From assembly GCA_021234155.1 (NCBI GenBank), contig JAJEKV010000037.1, forward strand, positions 1,792,171-1,856,170: 64,000 nt of DNA, in the 5' to 3' direction. Position numbers and translations under genes: made by a program. How positions within the stretch are numbered: position 1 is the first letter of the stretch; every line of letters starts with the position of its first letter. A model generated the notes under the pieces. It made no database searches. It saw only the letters and a list, made by a program, of their open reading frames with translations, and had not been told where the DNA came from. Source of the DNA: Isoetes taiwanensis. Lineage: Eukaryota > Streptophyta > Lycopodiopsida > Isoetales > Isoetaceae. Positions 21,270 through 33,475 of this stretch are shown here, piece by piece.

Positions 21270-24200
21270 ATGGTTAATATAGACGGTGCACGCAACGCCT
21301 CATGGCAGACACCTTCAGATGCTAGCAGGCTAACACCTGAGCAAGAACTCCTGTTGATCAAGCGGCAGTTAGTGGAGCTGCAGGCTTATGTGTTGAATGC
21401 CAACCCTCCACAGTATATGCAAGAGAACGGACCGGAGTTACCTCCGTTACCGCCAAGTCCACCACCACAGCAGCCACCTGCACCGGAACCAGGCCCTGTA
21501 CCTGCAGAAAGGAGGCACCGTTCTAAACGCCGTCGAAGCTCGTCTACAGATAGTGCGACCTCCTCGCAGTCAGCCACTTCTGTCTCTTCAGAATCATCGA
21601 TATCGTCTGGTGACCATGCAAAGGCCCGGGATAAGGAGTACCGTAAGACGGTTGATACCGCCATAACTAGTATATGGAAAAACAGGAAACTGGCCCAGTT
21701 TGATGGGAAATCTAGAGGCGGCCTGAATGCAGAGTCCTGGTTGGACGAGATGAAGGAGTTTGGAAAATCCTATGGCATGACGGAGAAAGATACAGGAAAA
21801 GTTGCCACCACAAACCTTACAGGAGCCGCTCGTATTTGGTGGAAGGGCTATGCTAGAGCCAAGCATCTAGACAGAAGCAGATGCAAGTTTTAAAGGTTTG
21901 CCAAAGCTTTTAAGTCGCATTATGTGCCCCGTGCGCACAAATGCCAACATATTCAAACTTTTTACAGGTTGGAGCAGAAAGGCATGTCAGTTCAGGCCTA
22001 CACAGATGAATTCATGCGCTTGAGGCTGTATGTGCCAGGAATGAATGAGAAGAGGGCGGTGGAGGGCTATATTGAAGGGTTGGCCCCATCAATTAAACGA
22101 ATGGTTAAGGCCATAGACCCGAAGTCAGTTGCAGAAGCTGAGGCTAAGGCATTAAGCCTTGAAGAGGATACGCCACGAAACCAGTACCAGCGTCCTGCAT
22201 CTTATTTCCAGCCGTGCCCGTACACACCCTACAAGCCCCGTTCACCAAGTTCGGGGCCCTCTCAGCAGAACTCTTACGGCCGCCAGGAAAAGAAAGTCAC
22301 CTTCAGCATGCCCGACAAACCGAACAATGTCGGTAAGGAAGTTCGGAACCTCTTACAGTCTATTCCCAAAGAGGTCCGAGAGCAGCTCCGCAGAGACAAG
22401 GCATGTTACAGGTGTATGCGGCCTGGGCACTTCATGCAGAATTGCCCTTATGTCACACAGACTGCCCAGCTGGCCATGGCCGACCTCGATTGGCACGATC
22501 TCGAGTCTACACCACCTGTCGAGGAGGAAGCTCCCGAGTATATTCACGGTGCATCCCATATCCTTGCAGCCATAGTAACCGGCAACGCTGAAAGTCAGCC
22601 TGCCGTTATTTCCACCGTAGGTCAAGTAGACAGTAAGCCTTCCATAATTCTTATGGATACGGGAAGTACACATAATTTTGCTTCTCCTAGAATGGCCCAG
22701 GTATTGCAGCTTGAGACTTTGAGGTCCCGACCAAAACCTGTCACCTTAGCCAGTGGTAAAATCAGACATACTCATGGCCGTCGCATTAATCTTAAAATGC
22801 AACTGCCAGGTGCACCAGTTGCATTAGGTGCCGAGTTAATGGATATTGGCAAATATGATCTGATTGTTGGTATGGAATTCTTGGCATCTGCAAAAGCCAA
22901 TATAGACTGCGAAAAATGGGAGGTTACCTTCAACGCAGCTAATGGAGCCCGCATAACTATAAAAGGTGATTCCTTAAACCCCATTATGCAATCTATGTCC
23001 ATCAGGCAGTTAAATAAGGCTATACGCAAGGATAAGCTACTTTGCGTTATCAGACTTGCATCCATCGAGTCAGATGCTAAACAGAAGCAAGTAATTGATG
23101 CATTACCAGAGAGCATTGCTAATCTCCTCAGGGAATTTACCGATCTCTTTCCAGACGAGATCCAGAAACTTCCTCCATTCAGAGGGGTAGAATGTAAGAT
23201 AGATTTGGAACCAGGTACAAAGCCTACCAGTAAGGCCCCGTACCGTATGAGTCCCCCTGAGTTGGCAGAGCTTAAGAAGCAACTTCAGGAGTTACTAAAC
23301 CTAGGCTTCATCCGGCCTAGTGTTTCACCTTTTGGCGCTCCTATCCTTTTTGTTAAGAAGAAGGATGGCTCCCTCAAGATGTGTATTGATTATCGGCAGC
23401 TCAACAAGCATACGATCAAGAATCGTTATGCTTTGCCGAGAGCAGACGATCTTATGAACCAGTTGGCCAAGCACTTCTCAAAGATTGACTTACGCTCCGG
23501 ATATCACCAAATAAGAATTAAAGAGGAGGATATCCATAAGTCTGCTTTTCGCACTAGATATGGGCATTATGAGTTTACTGTTATGCCTTTTGGATTAACT
23601 AATGCCCCTGCAACTTTTATGCGACTGATGAATGATGTCTTCCGACAATACTTGGATGATTTTGTTATTTTCTTTGACGACATTCTCATCTATAGTAAGA
23701 CTCTGGAGGAGCATGAGAAACATCTTCGGTTGACCCTACAAAAGCTAAGACGTCACCAGCTCTTTGCCAAGTTCTCTAAGTGCAAGTTTGCCACTCCGAA
23801 GGTGGATTATTTGGGGCATGTCATTTCAGCAGAGGGAATTGCTACAGATCCAGCAAAGATAGAGGCAGTGAAGGATTGGCCCATTCCAGGTAATGTCTCA
23901 GAGGTCCGAAGTTTCTTGGGATTGGCAGGGTATTACCGGAAATTTGTTAAGGATTTTGCAAAGATTGCAGCACCTCTTACTGATCTTACAAAGCATGAGA
24001 AAGTGAAGGATTGGATTGAGCATTGGAAAGCAAAGGTCCAGGGGAGTTTTCAGAAGCTTAAGGATGCTTTAACGTCAGCACTAGTCCTCACATTGCCGGA
24101 CCCCGAAAAGGATAAACTAGTAGCAACGGATGCTAGTAAGATTGCTATCGGTGGAGTCCTAATGCAGGAGGAGAGAGTTATTGCCTATGACTCAAAGAAA

Positions 24201-25932
24201 ATGAACGAGACTGAGCAACCTTCTTGGTAGAAGATTCCAATGGATACGGATCATCAGAGTCTCCGTTATCTAACCACCCAGCCGAATCTCAACCTTCGTC
24301 AGAGGAGATGGATGGAATTTCTGGAGGAGTACGATTTTGAGATTATGTATAAGCCTGGGAAACACAATGTGGTTGCGGATGCGTTGTCACGCCATCCCTT
24401 GGTAACCCGAACCCATTGTAATGCTTCCACACTCACTAGTGACTTCGGGAAGCAGATAGAGCAGACATTGGCCACAGATCCAGAATTCCGTGACGTGTAG
24501 GATAGTTTGACTAAGGAGGCACGCACAGATAAAGAACGTAACGCTTCCCGTTCGTATAAGAAAGAGGGCAATTTGTTATATTACAAAGATAAGTTGTGTG
24601 TGCCTGAGACTTCAGGAGTACGTAAGCTAATTCTCCATGACACACACAACAGCCCTATAGCTGGACATGCAGGTTTCATGAAAACCTATTTTAAGATCCG
24701 CTCCAGTTATTTTTGGCCAAGTATGAAGAAGGACATTGCCAGGTATATTAAGCAGTGTCAGGTCTGCCAACAAACCAAGGCTGAGCAATTAAGGATTCCA
24801 AAAGAGTTGCAACCTCTGGATGTACCCAATGCTAAATGGGAAGTAATAACCATGGATTTCATTGTGGGCCTTCCACGTACTCTCCGTGGATATGATGCAT
24901 TAATGGTAATGGTCGACAAATTGTAAAAAATGGCTCATTTCTTGCCATGTCGTACCACGGATACAGCCTTCGACACTGCTTTGCTGTTTACAAAGGAAAT
25001 TTTCAGATTGCATGGAATGCCACGTGTTATAGTATCCGACAGGGATCCCAAGTTTGTAAGTGCATTCTGGAAAGATTTCTTTGCCACCATCCAGACCAAG
25101 CTTGCTATGAGTACAACATATCATCCTCAGACGGATGGTCAAACAGAACGTACTAATCGCATTATAGAGGATATGCTGCGAAGTTATGTGTGGAGTAAGC
25201 AATCACAATGGGCTGACTATATTTATTTGGCCGAGTTTGCCTATAACAGCATGAAACAGGAATCTTCTAGAATGTCTCCCTTCATGATAAATTATGGTTA
25301 TCAATGTCTTACTCCCGACACATGGCATAATCCTGTTTCTAAGGTGGAGGTTTCTCAACAACTACTCTTGGAAATGCAAGATTTGGTTGAGGAAGTTCGT
25401 GGCTACTTATTGGCTGCACGCAGCCGTCAGAAGAGTGTCGCAGATAAGCACAGAACCCCACGAATTTTTCAGGTGGGCGAATCAGTTTGGCTCAAGATTA
25501 AGGTTAAACAAGCCAAGCTTAAGATTGGTAACTTGCAAGAAGCTGGCACCCAGATGGGCTGGGCCGTTCAAGATCATTGAACGTGTTGGAGAACAGGCAT
25601 ACCGTTTGGATTTGCCACCCCGCTTGAAGATCCACAAGGTCTTTTACGTCAGTCTTCTGAAACAGCACACCCCAGATCCCGAGGAGATCTTGGATACCCC
25701 CACCCTTCTTGAAATGACAGAAGAGCATCTAGATATAGTGCCTGAAGCTCTTCTTGATCGAGCCTATAAGCAGACCAGAAGGAGTCAAATGCTGCAATAC
25801 TTGGTTAAGTGGAAACACTTGCCAGTTGAGGATGCTACGTGGGTGATGAAGATAGACCTTGAGAAGCACTATCCGGCGGGAATCTCAGGGCCGCACCATC
25901 AACGATGCTATCAACCCCGCACCCGGCGGTAA
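21270..25932 (+). pseudogene. gag-pol: Outer gag-pol polyprotein, disabled
   Basis: ATG 21270 (MVNIDGARN) opens one long frame for gag and pol, now broken by stops at 21891, 24228, 24498 and 24924 and a one-base shift near 25530-25545. Gag has ESWLDEMKEF and AARIWWKGYA, and the zinc knuckle [14 protein letters not shown] (22405-22446). Protease is [13 protein letters not shown] (about 22650), triad intact. RT has [13 protein letters not shown] and [10 protein letters not shown] (about 23670). RNase H lacks roughly 33 residues around 24228, including its second acidic residue region, but keeps TDHQSLRY. Integrase has the zinc finger (GHAGFMKTYF...CQVCQ), [16 protein letters not shown] and TDGQTERTN. 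The end QMLQYLVKWKHLPVEDATWV is chromodomain-like. Apart from the 25.5-kb shift the frame is preserved, so decay is mostly by substitution. Confidence 0.93.
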
Positions 25933-26569
25933 GCTTGAAGACTTGATCCGCCAAGGATTAGGCAGTAGAGGGGTCGATGCATTGTGGTTAACAATAGTTA
26001 CCGATGATGAGATCACCTTCGTGTTCTCTAGGACGTGGTGTATTGTCAATGTGGGCATGACCGCGAATTGCTTGCAAAGCATGTAGCTGATAGGCCGCGT
26101 TCATCCCGGCTATAATAGGAACTTGGCCATTCCTTACGACGCAATGAATTGCGAACCATAGGCATGATAGGTTCCCTTGTAGATAGGTTTTTTTCTTTTA
26201 TTTCTTATAGGGGGTGGTCCCTACAACCACAACCTACTTATATTATCTATACATACTAATGTATTCACATGTGCAGGCCAGTGAGCAGTTCGTGACCTGC
26301 CCGTGTATAGAGGGTTGCTGATGGCCCAACTTCTCCAGTTTTATTTTGTCTACATGTGTTATCTTTTTGTCACTCTGATGTTGATATTGGACCTCGGTCC
26401 TTGAATTTTATTTATTGTGATAATCATGTGAAATGCACCTTGGTGCTTAAACTATTTTAAACTTTAAGTTTTAATGTATTACCTTCGGAAATAAGGAATT
26501 ACCTTCCTTCTTTCATGTATAATTTCTTATATTTACACTAACCCTAATGCTGAGGACAGCATTATTTTT
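25933..26569 (+). other. 3' untranslated region of outer element
   Basis: No convincing ORF. It ends with GCTGAGGACAGCATTATTTT just before the PPT, the GAGGAC-type motif often found ahead of the PPT in plant chromoviruses. The inner element has the related GACGAGGACGTCG. Confidence 0.6.
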
Positions 26570-26581
26570 AAGGAGGGAGAA
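26570..26581 (+). other. Polypurine tract of outer element
   Basis: AAGGAGGGAGAA directly before the 3' LTR start TGTGACG, the expected plus-strand primer. Confidence 0.92.
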
Positions 26582-28168
26582 TGTGACGTTCCAAGTATTT
26601 ATACGGTATATGTATAAATACACTGACACGTCACGCAGTAGAGATACGCCACCATGGGGTACTTTAGCCTAGGGGGTTGACCTAGAAGGGATTAATTTAG
26701 CTATGCTAATTTAATTATTAAAAGATAATTACCTATAATTAAGGAAATAATACCTAAATTAGTTTAATTAGGATAATGGATTAATTAGGAAGGCGCCACT
26801 TGGCCAAACTCGATTGGCCAGCATGGGGATGCTAATTTGGGGCATCAACATTGAACCCTTGTCCCATTTGACCCCAAAATCGAGCCAGGAGGAGGAGGAG
26901 GCGGAGCCAAAGTCGTTCTTGAACACGCCCAAGCTGTTGCTGAACACCCAGGTTGCTGAAGTATGGAAGTGCCCCATGATAACGGCTCTAGCAGAAACTC
27001 GGGTTAGTGGGTAGTCTAGCTTGAGCTTCTAGGATGGTGCCTAAGTTAGTCTTCTCTGGTTATCTTTGTTAGGATTAACCCTTCTTTGGTATTGAGGATT
27101 ACATTTCAATTATGGATTATGCTTTATTAAGTAGGGATGGATGAATCTATGAAAGTATCTCTGTTAGCTTCCGTAAAGCAGGGATTAGAGGGGGGTAGAG
27201 ACCTCTGTGCCTTATACTCTTAGTATACTCCTAGTACCTCCTTTAATTCCCAATAGTTGCGGCCTGTGCACAAGAGACCACCGAGTCATGGATGTTATGG
27301 GGTTGCTTAGCACCAGAGAAGGGACGCAGTGGTGAAGTGGGGGTGGGGTCTTGCACGAACATACAAGGCTCACGGGACTCCTACGATGGGGCTGGGCGAG
27401 ATGGCCACGAGGGTCGGGTATGGGTCCGGCACTCCACGGTGCGAGGTGTGACCCGTATGGGGCACCCCCTGCACTTTGTGTAGATTTAGGGGAGTAAGTC
27501 GGGTGCGGATCGCGAAGGGTCGCCCGATCGCGGCACGTATTCTCTAGCTCACCCATGGAACCGCCGTGATCCCGGAAGGGGCGCTTCCCCTCGACCTGCC
27601 TCATCGGGACAAAGTCTTCATGAAACCCGGGTAGGCTCGAAGGGTGATACCTTGAGTCTCGTCTCCCGAAGGCTATAGTGATGCCATAGCATGATTCGAC
27701 TCATCCGAAAAGTGTGCACAGGAGGGGCGGATGGAGTGGACAACCCTAGCCGATGTTCTATGCCAGCCAACGCCATGCCAAGATTCGGTCTGCTGATCGC
27801 TTGAGACCTAGCCGTCAGTCGATCCTCACTGGAGTTTGAGCCGGGGTAGAACCATGGGTCTGGGGTGTTTTCTCTAGTATTAAATGTATCTTCTCTGTTA
27901 TTATCCGTTGGATGGATGTGCCACCCTTCGTGGTGGTATTTATGATGTGATTATGCTGTATGCTGACCTTGTATTCACGCTTCCGCGACATAGGAGCCCC
28001 ATTGAAGGCGTGGCCCGAATGACCCCTCTGTGTCCTTCACTTGAGCATCTTTCCATAGATGGCCCGAGTTAGACGGAGGGCCCTGCTCATGGCGAGCTGG
28101 TTGCCATGGAAGGGGAAAGTCCCCGTATGTATACGCCCGAGCGTCGTATATGTTCTGGGAGCGTCACA
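26582..28168 (+). repeat. Outer 3' LTR
   Basis: 1587 bp, TGTGACG to CGTCACA, uninterrupted. It serves as the reference for the empty site of the inner element. The frames 26768-26977 (-), 27212-27604 (-) and 27884-28072 (+) have counterparts in the 5' LTR and are chance frames. It is followed by the CTGGT duplication. Confidence 0.95.
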
Positions 28169-28173
28169 CTGGT

Positions 28174-28330
28174 CAACCCAAAAATTTTTAGTATGTTTTA
28201 GCTGTCGCAAGGTCTACCATGCATAATTGAGGCTACACTGAATTTTGGCCTCAGTTCTAATTCCACTTGAAGCTAGCCATGTCCTATATCTACACCATGT
28301 GAACCAGCCATAAACCTAGCTTATACTATT
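28174..28330. other. Former target flank
   Basis: Short unremarkable stretch between the retrotransposon and the tandem repeat. Nothing recognised. Confidence 0.4.
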
Positions 28331-29335
28331 CCCATCGATCCGAGACATCGGATCGCCATTCTAGAATGGGACGAGCATGCATGTTTTGCATGCATGCGGG
28401 CGGCGCATGCCCATTATGGTTGGGAGTTCGCTATTTTAGGCGCGATTCTGCATCAACATCTCATCGGCGCTTCCTCTTCTCTCTCAGCAGTACCTTATTC
28501 TCTTTGATTGTTTCCCAGGCAGGGGAGGGGCTTCTCCCTGCTTGGTTTGGCCAATTTGGCGTTTCTTTCTTGCCGTCCTTTTCCGGCCTTTAGCCTTCGT
28601 CCTGTGACCTTCGTCCTCGATCCTAGTTTGTAAGGAAGTCCTTTGGTATTCGGGCGGTTTGTTGGTTTCATGCGAGTCCCATTCTAGAATCCCATCGATC
28701 CGAGACATCGGATCGCCATTCTAGAATGGGACGAGCATGCATGTTTTGCATGCATGCGGGCGGCGCATGCCCATTATGGTTGGGAGTTCGCTATTTTAGG
28801 CGCGATTCTGCATCAACATCTCATCGGCGCTTCCTCTTCTCTCTCAGCAGTACCTTATTCTCTTTGAACCCACCCTCCCCCCCTTCTTTGTTTTTGTATT
28901 TTTATCGCTGGCACGCTACAGAATCAGCCCCCTCCACTGGGAGGTTTGTTTTGTCTTGTTGTTTTGTTGGTGATGTGCGTGTACAAAGGTTAGCGGCGAC
29001 ATCCTGTTTCGACTTTTCCATTCGTGGGTTTTGGGAGCGATTTTTATGCCTTGCGTTTGTCCAAGCCCCTTGCCGAAGGCTTATCACTAGGGTTTTTCCT
29101 CGAAAACCCGAAAGGGCGGGGTTTTTTAATCCCGGTGATAAGCTTTCGGCAGGTACACTAGCCCAATCTCTATTAGCATTGTATGTTGGGGTCCAAATGA
29201 TATAATTGGATTTTCCCTTTATTTTTTGTGGGTAGTTCGCATGTGTGCGGCTACCCACTATCCACCATTGTAGAAAATCTGCTGAGATGAATGAGAAGGC
29301 GGTTTGTTGGTTTCATGCGAGTCCCATTCTAGAAT
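28331..29335. mobile_element. Two short TIR elements in tandem, sharing ends
   Basis: 28331-28507 is repeated at 28691-28867 (177 bp, offset 360). The phrase GGCGGTTTGTTGG to CCATTCTAGAAT at about 28652-28690 is repeated at about 29298-29335. Ends are inverted: ATTCTAGAATGGGAC at the start (28359, 28719) and GTCCCATTCTAGAAT at the end (28690, 29335). I read two related elements: a short one (about 28359-28690) and a longer one (about 28719-29335) with a different middle. Each is preceded by the same 27-bp CCCATCGATCCGAGACATCGG-type flank. No transposase. Confidence 0.65.
29085..29215 (+). repeat. LINE-3'-end-like hairpin segment inside the longer TIR element
   Basis: Shares with 35370-35455 (3' end of the LINE) the order GGTTTTTCC, GAAAACC, AGGCRGGGGTTTTTTAATCC, a stem partner of the upstream ATCACTA / ATCATTA, then TAGCCCA and TTGTATG(T)TGGG. 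This suggests a captured LINE 3' tail or a SINE that uses the same tail. Confidence 0.45.
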
Positions 29336-30650
29336 AGATGCAGCGAATTGGGGTTCACCACTTTAGGAGGTTTAACCATTGCTCGAGTTTTAATACTGCT
29401 TTAAATGTTTTTGCGTCGTTCGAATGACATGGATATCTTGTATATATTCTATCTAAATTCAATATTGAACAGTTTACATAGCTAATGTGAAGTGGCAAGA
29501 CCCGAGGAAATAAAAGGAACATAATACACAAATAAATAGAAATTGGAGTAATTTTATACATCACATAAATACCAAAATAAGAAATAAAATAACAAAGATC
29601 AGTGACACGTATCACAATCTTATTGGACAAAGGGCCAGAACGGCAGGTAAGCAATCTTTCCGGTCTAGAGAAAAACCGTTTTGGATTTTTTCTTGGCAGA
29701 TTTCCCTAAAGGTTTTGGGGTTATTAGCAGCCGGGAAACTTTTTCGATTATCCAAAAATCGGGAATTTTTTTTCTTTGTATGATTTGGGGTTTGGGTAGT
29801 GTTTGGGGATAAAAATTTCTAAACGGGCTGGAGCAGCTGTGCCAGATTTGTGGCTTGATGAAACTATATTGGCAAATTGATCTTTTCCAGAGGATCTTCA
29901 CAGTTATTGCTTACTTCTGCCGATATAACGGCATGTGGGTTTGGAGATTCAGTGTGATTTGTGACTTGGCTCTGTATGGACTTTGGTTTATAACTAGATG
30001 ACCTGTCAGGGGATTCTTTGGCAGAGGATCTAGGAAGGGTTCTTTTCTCATGAAGGTTTTGATTTGGTCTATTTGGTCTCTACATCGTGGAATCATGTTT
30101 AAATCGGTATGTTGCCTCCAAAATTGCCTGCACCTGTGAATGCGTTCTACTTTAATTAGGGTTAGAAGTAATCCTGTGGGACACAACCTATGCATTTGTC
30201 GAATTCGCATGCATCATGTTCTTGACCACTAAAACAATTTTAGGTAAGCAAATTATTTTGCATAGTGAATTTTTTATTTATATTATGGAAATCCGCCCTG
30301 ATCGGAGCCACCAATCCAAGGCTCTATTTCTAGGGTCTCATCTTTATATTTGAATATAAATTGCCATCGGGTTGGAAGGTTGATTTAGTTAATGGCATGC
30401 TTGCAGATTATGGAGCAAATGTTTTGATGCAGTAATGGGCTTCAAGTCTACATGTCCTTTTGTATTCATCTTCTAAGCTTTCTAATGTGACCAGGTAGAT
30501 GGAGAAGCATATCACATGACATTTTAAATTCAATTACAACTTTTAAGCTGTAAGTATTTCGATTATTATTTTCCATAACTTAACATTTAAAGTAGAAGCT
30601 TCAGCATCATAAGTAGGGAGTTAGACAAACATGGAATGTTATTTTATTCC
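29336..30650. other. Intergenic, nothing recognised
   Basis: AT-rich with short frames on the - strand (29355-30210), none resembling a known protein. 29690-29820 has a run of short G/T-rich phrases (TTTTGGGGTT, GGGGTTTGGGT). No gene can be supported. Confidence 0.35.
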
Positions 30651-31034
30651 ACACAAACCATTACATTCCACACTTAAAAATAAAATTCCCCCTTAAACCC
30701 TCTTTGGTTTGGGTGCATATTCACATGGGGGGTGACTCCGGGTATCGAGAGCTGTTGGATAAGCATATATGCCCTTTATCCCTCGATCTAGACCGTACAT
30801 AGAGATCCTCGTTTGTGGGGTATGCGTGTACAATTTTGGTATACTGTATAACACAATTTACAAAATACTATAAGATTTGAGGCAATGTACTATATGTTGT
30901 TGATTTTATACATGTATAATATGATTTTAGGGGCTCTCGCTGCCCTACGTCACCCCCCATGTGAATATGCACCCAAACCAAAGGGGGTTTAAGGGGGAAT
31001 TTTATTTTTAAGTGTGGAATGTAATGGTTTGTGT
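30651..31034. mobile_element. Foldback MITE, 384 bp
   Basis: Terminal inverted arms of 86 bp: 30651-30736 starts ACACAAACCATTACATTCCA and 30949-31034 is its near-exact reverse complement. Both arms contain the GGTTTGGGTGCATATTCACA block shared with 52751-53172 and 15321-15643. The core matches the other copies (TGGGGTATGC, ACTATAAGATTT). A hairpin GGCCCCTTCGGGGCC lies just outside at 31054-31068. No ORF. Confidence 0.85.
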
Positions 31035-31069
31035 TATATCTAAAAATTGTTTTGGCCCCTTCGGGGCCT

Positions 31070-32420
31070 TCAACAAACCGAAGGGCCCGAACGTAATGAA
31101 TTGTATTTATTTTAAAAAAATTTGGGTCTTGGTTGCTTATTATAAACCAAGTCGTTGGCATATCTTTTTGAACATGCAACACAACATGGTGAATAGTCTG
31201 CAGCACATTCCATTGCAAGAGGTTTCCCAATACTTCTAAAATGCTTATACCTAAAACTGAGATTGAAGACAGTGTTTATGAAACTTTAGCAATACGCATG
31301 TAATGCCTTTGCACTACAGACCAAAATCTTGGCACAAATCATCTTCATGATGTGCCTATATGGTATGTAAGAACATCCGCAACAAAAATTTGACCGGATT
31401 TGAAAGATAAACCAATGGATACTTCTATTGCAAGGCATCAGAAAAGCTTATCTGAGCAGGTTTATATGTAATCAGACCATTTGTAGATCTTTTTAAGATC
31501 AAACTCATAAATCTAACAAAGACAATGAGAAAGCTAATAAGATGAAATCAAGATTATCCATAATTTTGCCAATTTCAAGATCTGTGGCATGAACCAGCAA
31601 ATATAACTACAAGCTTTGATCACAGTTACAGAAATCTTTCATTGCACTTTGTGGCATAAACTATCTAATGTGTTTTATTCTGCTGCGACAAAAGTAAGAA
31701 ATAAATATCTTATTTTTGTGGAAGCCTTTTTGGAGCAAAACTTCACAATATGTTTCGAATAGGAAGCAGTCATTTGTTGGTTTCTTTCCTGGAACTTTGA
31801 GAGGATGCTGGCTAGGATAGGCCTGCAACAAATTCTTAATGCCATAGATTAAAGAAAAGGATTTGGGTCCAATAGTTACCTCGTTGAAATCGACATGGGT
31901 TGTTGTGAATCTTGTTGGTCAGCAAATACCCAGGGATTTGAGCTGCCATGGTGCCGCCACAGTTGAATGCAGATGACGAGAAAGATAGTAAAGGCTTCTC
32001 TTCGGCTTTTGCAGTAGCCCAACAATCTTAGAATCAGCTTTGTACAATCATTTGAAAGACACTGCTTCCTTCCCTTTGGCAATACTGCAAACCCTACCAA
32101 AGCCGTCTGGAACAGGACTGTTTTGACATAGAAAATGTAACCAAAGATGGGCATACCATATACCATCGAAAAGAGCCCGGAGAGAGCTTTCCAACGTAAT
32201 AAGCCTTACCTGAAACGGAGTCCTGGAACAAAAGTTATGCTAGAAACTGTGTTGCCGGCGAAAAGCGGTGCTACATGGTGCCCAGGGTTTCACAGAAGGG
32301 TAAAGGTTCTATCTTTTTATTTTTTATTTTAAAAGGTTTTTTTATTTTTTTTCTTTTTGAAAAGGGCTTTTATTGTAAGCCATTCAATCTCGTCTTTTGA
32401 AAAAAGTGTACAAAAATACA
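31070..32420. other. Intergenic with a possible exon on the - strand
   Basis: Mostly featureless. On the - strand about 31960-31885 encodes MAAQIPGYLLTNKIHNNPCR and ends in a donor-like GTAACT, which could be the start of an exon or gene fragment. I do not recognise it. Around 32421 the phrase GAAACCCCCTGTTATTATGC matches the subterminal part of the Mutator-like element (17893) and 55725. Confidence 0.3.
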
Positions 32421-32466
32421 AAAGAAACCCCCTGTTATTATGCTAGATATTCCTTCAGTCACAACA

Positions 32467-32790
32467 AGTGATATAGAAGAACCATACGCCAAGCAAGGTT
32501 ATCTCTTTATAAGTTAAACTCTTCTCACTTTGTTGAATGATTTATGCACATACATGCTTTATTGTTTCTGATTGAAGGAATAAGACACGTCAATATGGGC
32601 TCCCAATCCTACTATTCGAAGATTAGTGATATAGAAGAACCATATGCCAAGCAAGGTTATCTCTTTCTAAGTTAGTCTCATCTCACTTTGTTGAATGATT
32701 GATTATTTATGCACATACATGCTTTATTGTTTCTGATTGAAGGAACAAGACACATCAGTATGGGCTCCCAACCCTGCTATTCGAAGATTT
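32467..32790. repeat. Tandem duplication, about 158-bp unit
   Basis: AGTGATATAGAAGAACCATA starts at 32467 and again at 32625. The second copy has a short insertion (GATTGATTATTTATGC) and a few substitutions. Each unit ends with GGGCTCCCAA.CCT.CTATTC. Confidence 0.85.
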
Positions 32791-32940
32791 ATCAATGGTA
32801 TTTCTGGAAGATCTGTATGCACGCTCTCTCTCGAGTCAGAGCAACTCCATGCTTCAAATCTCCATGTGACAAAGTTTCAGAGCGGCTTCTTAAGGTGAGC
32901 TATGGCTAGCGGATTCTAAAATTTATGCTGCAAGGAGCTA

Positions 32941-33405
32941 TATTGAGATATGGATATAAGATTTTCTTTGTTATTTCTCTAGACTCATGCTGTCATGTCC
33001 GATTCTTTTGCCTAATAATTCCCTTCATAAATAGGTGATGGGTCCAACACTGCCAAGTTCTCCAATTGCTGAATTGTAGAACTCTTAAACTTTCCATCAT
33101 GACCATTTACATGCTTCAAAAGAAGCATCCTCTGTAAGATGCCTTAATCAGACTTAACTTTCCTGTATGTTCTGTGCAAGTTCTCGTTTCAAATCCACAT
33201 CCTGTTATGTTGAGATATGGATATATGATTTTCTTTGTTATTTTTCTAGAGAATGTTGTGCTCATGTCCGATTCTTTTTGCTAATAGTTTTCTTCGTGAA
33301 TAAGTGATGGATCCAACGCCTCGAGATTTTGAATCTCTCCCGTGATTGAATTGTAGAAATCTTAAACCTTTCCATCATGACCATTTACGTGCTTCAAAAG
33401 AACAG
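32941..33405. repeat. Diverged tandem duplication, about 265-bp period
   Basis: 32941-33133 (GAGATATGGATATAAGATTT to GCTTCAAAAGAA) recurs at about 33209-33405 with many substitutions. The second copy ends exactly where the (AGAAT)n pentamers begin. Confidence 0.75.
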
Positions 33406-33475
33406 AATAGAATAGAATAGGTTTTTAGCGTCCACGGAGACCAATTGGCCTATGGAAGCGTCCTATGTTCGTCCT
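33405..33475 (-). mobile_element. LINE 3' end fragment, reverse orientation
   Basis: (AGAAT)n followed by TTTTTAGCGTCCACGGAGACC.. AATTGGCCTATGG is the reverse complement of the plus-strand LINE end at about 35450-35525 (CCTATTGGTCTTCGTGGACG then pentamers). It is either a separate 5'-truncated copy or an inverted part of the neighbouring LINE. Confidence 0.6.

Larger units (their letters stand above)
2210..28168 (+). mobile_element. Outer Ty3/gypsy chromovirus with accessory ORFs including a histone H3 fold
   Basis: Long LTR retrotransposon on the + strand. It has two LTRs of about 1587 bp (left copy split by a nested element), 5-bp target duplications, a tRNA-iMet PBS (13104-13116), a PPT (26570-26581), gag-pol (21270-25932) and three ORFs between PBS and gag. 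The order protease, RT, RNase H, integrase makes it Ty3/gypsy, and the C-terminal chromodomain-like segment makes it a chromovirus. After subtracting the nested insertion (9306 bp with one target copy) it is about 16.65 kb, still including a 3.1-kb Mutator-like element, so the original was about 13.5 kb. The 5' LTR-to-gag distance is exceptional for a chromovirus; upstream accessory ORFs are otherwise known from the Tat/Ogre lineage. It looks non-autonomous now, because gag-pol has stops and a frameshift. Confidence 0.93.

Noticed and set aside
21386-21664. Antisense frame opposite gag
   Set aside because: Shadow of the gag coding strand with no start context or domain.
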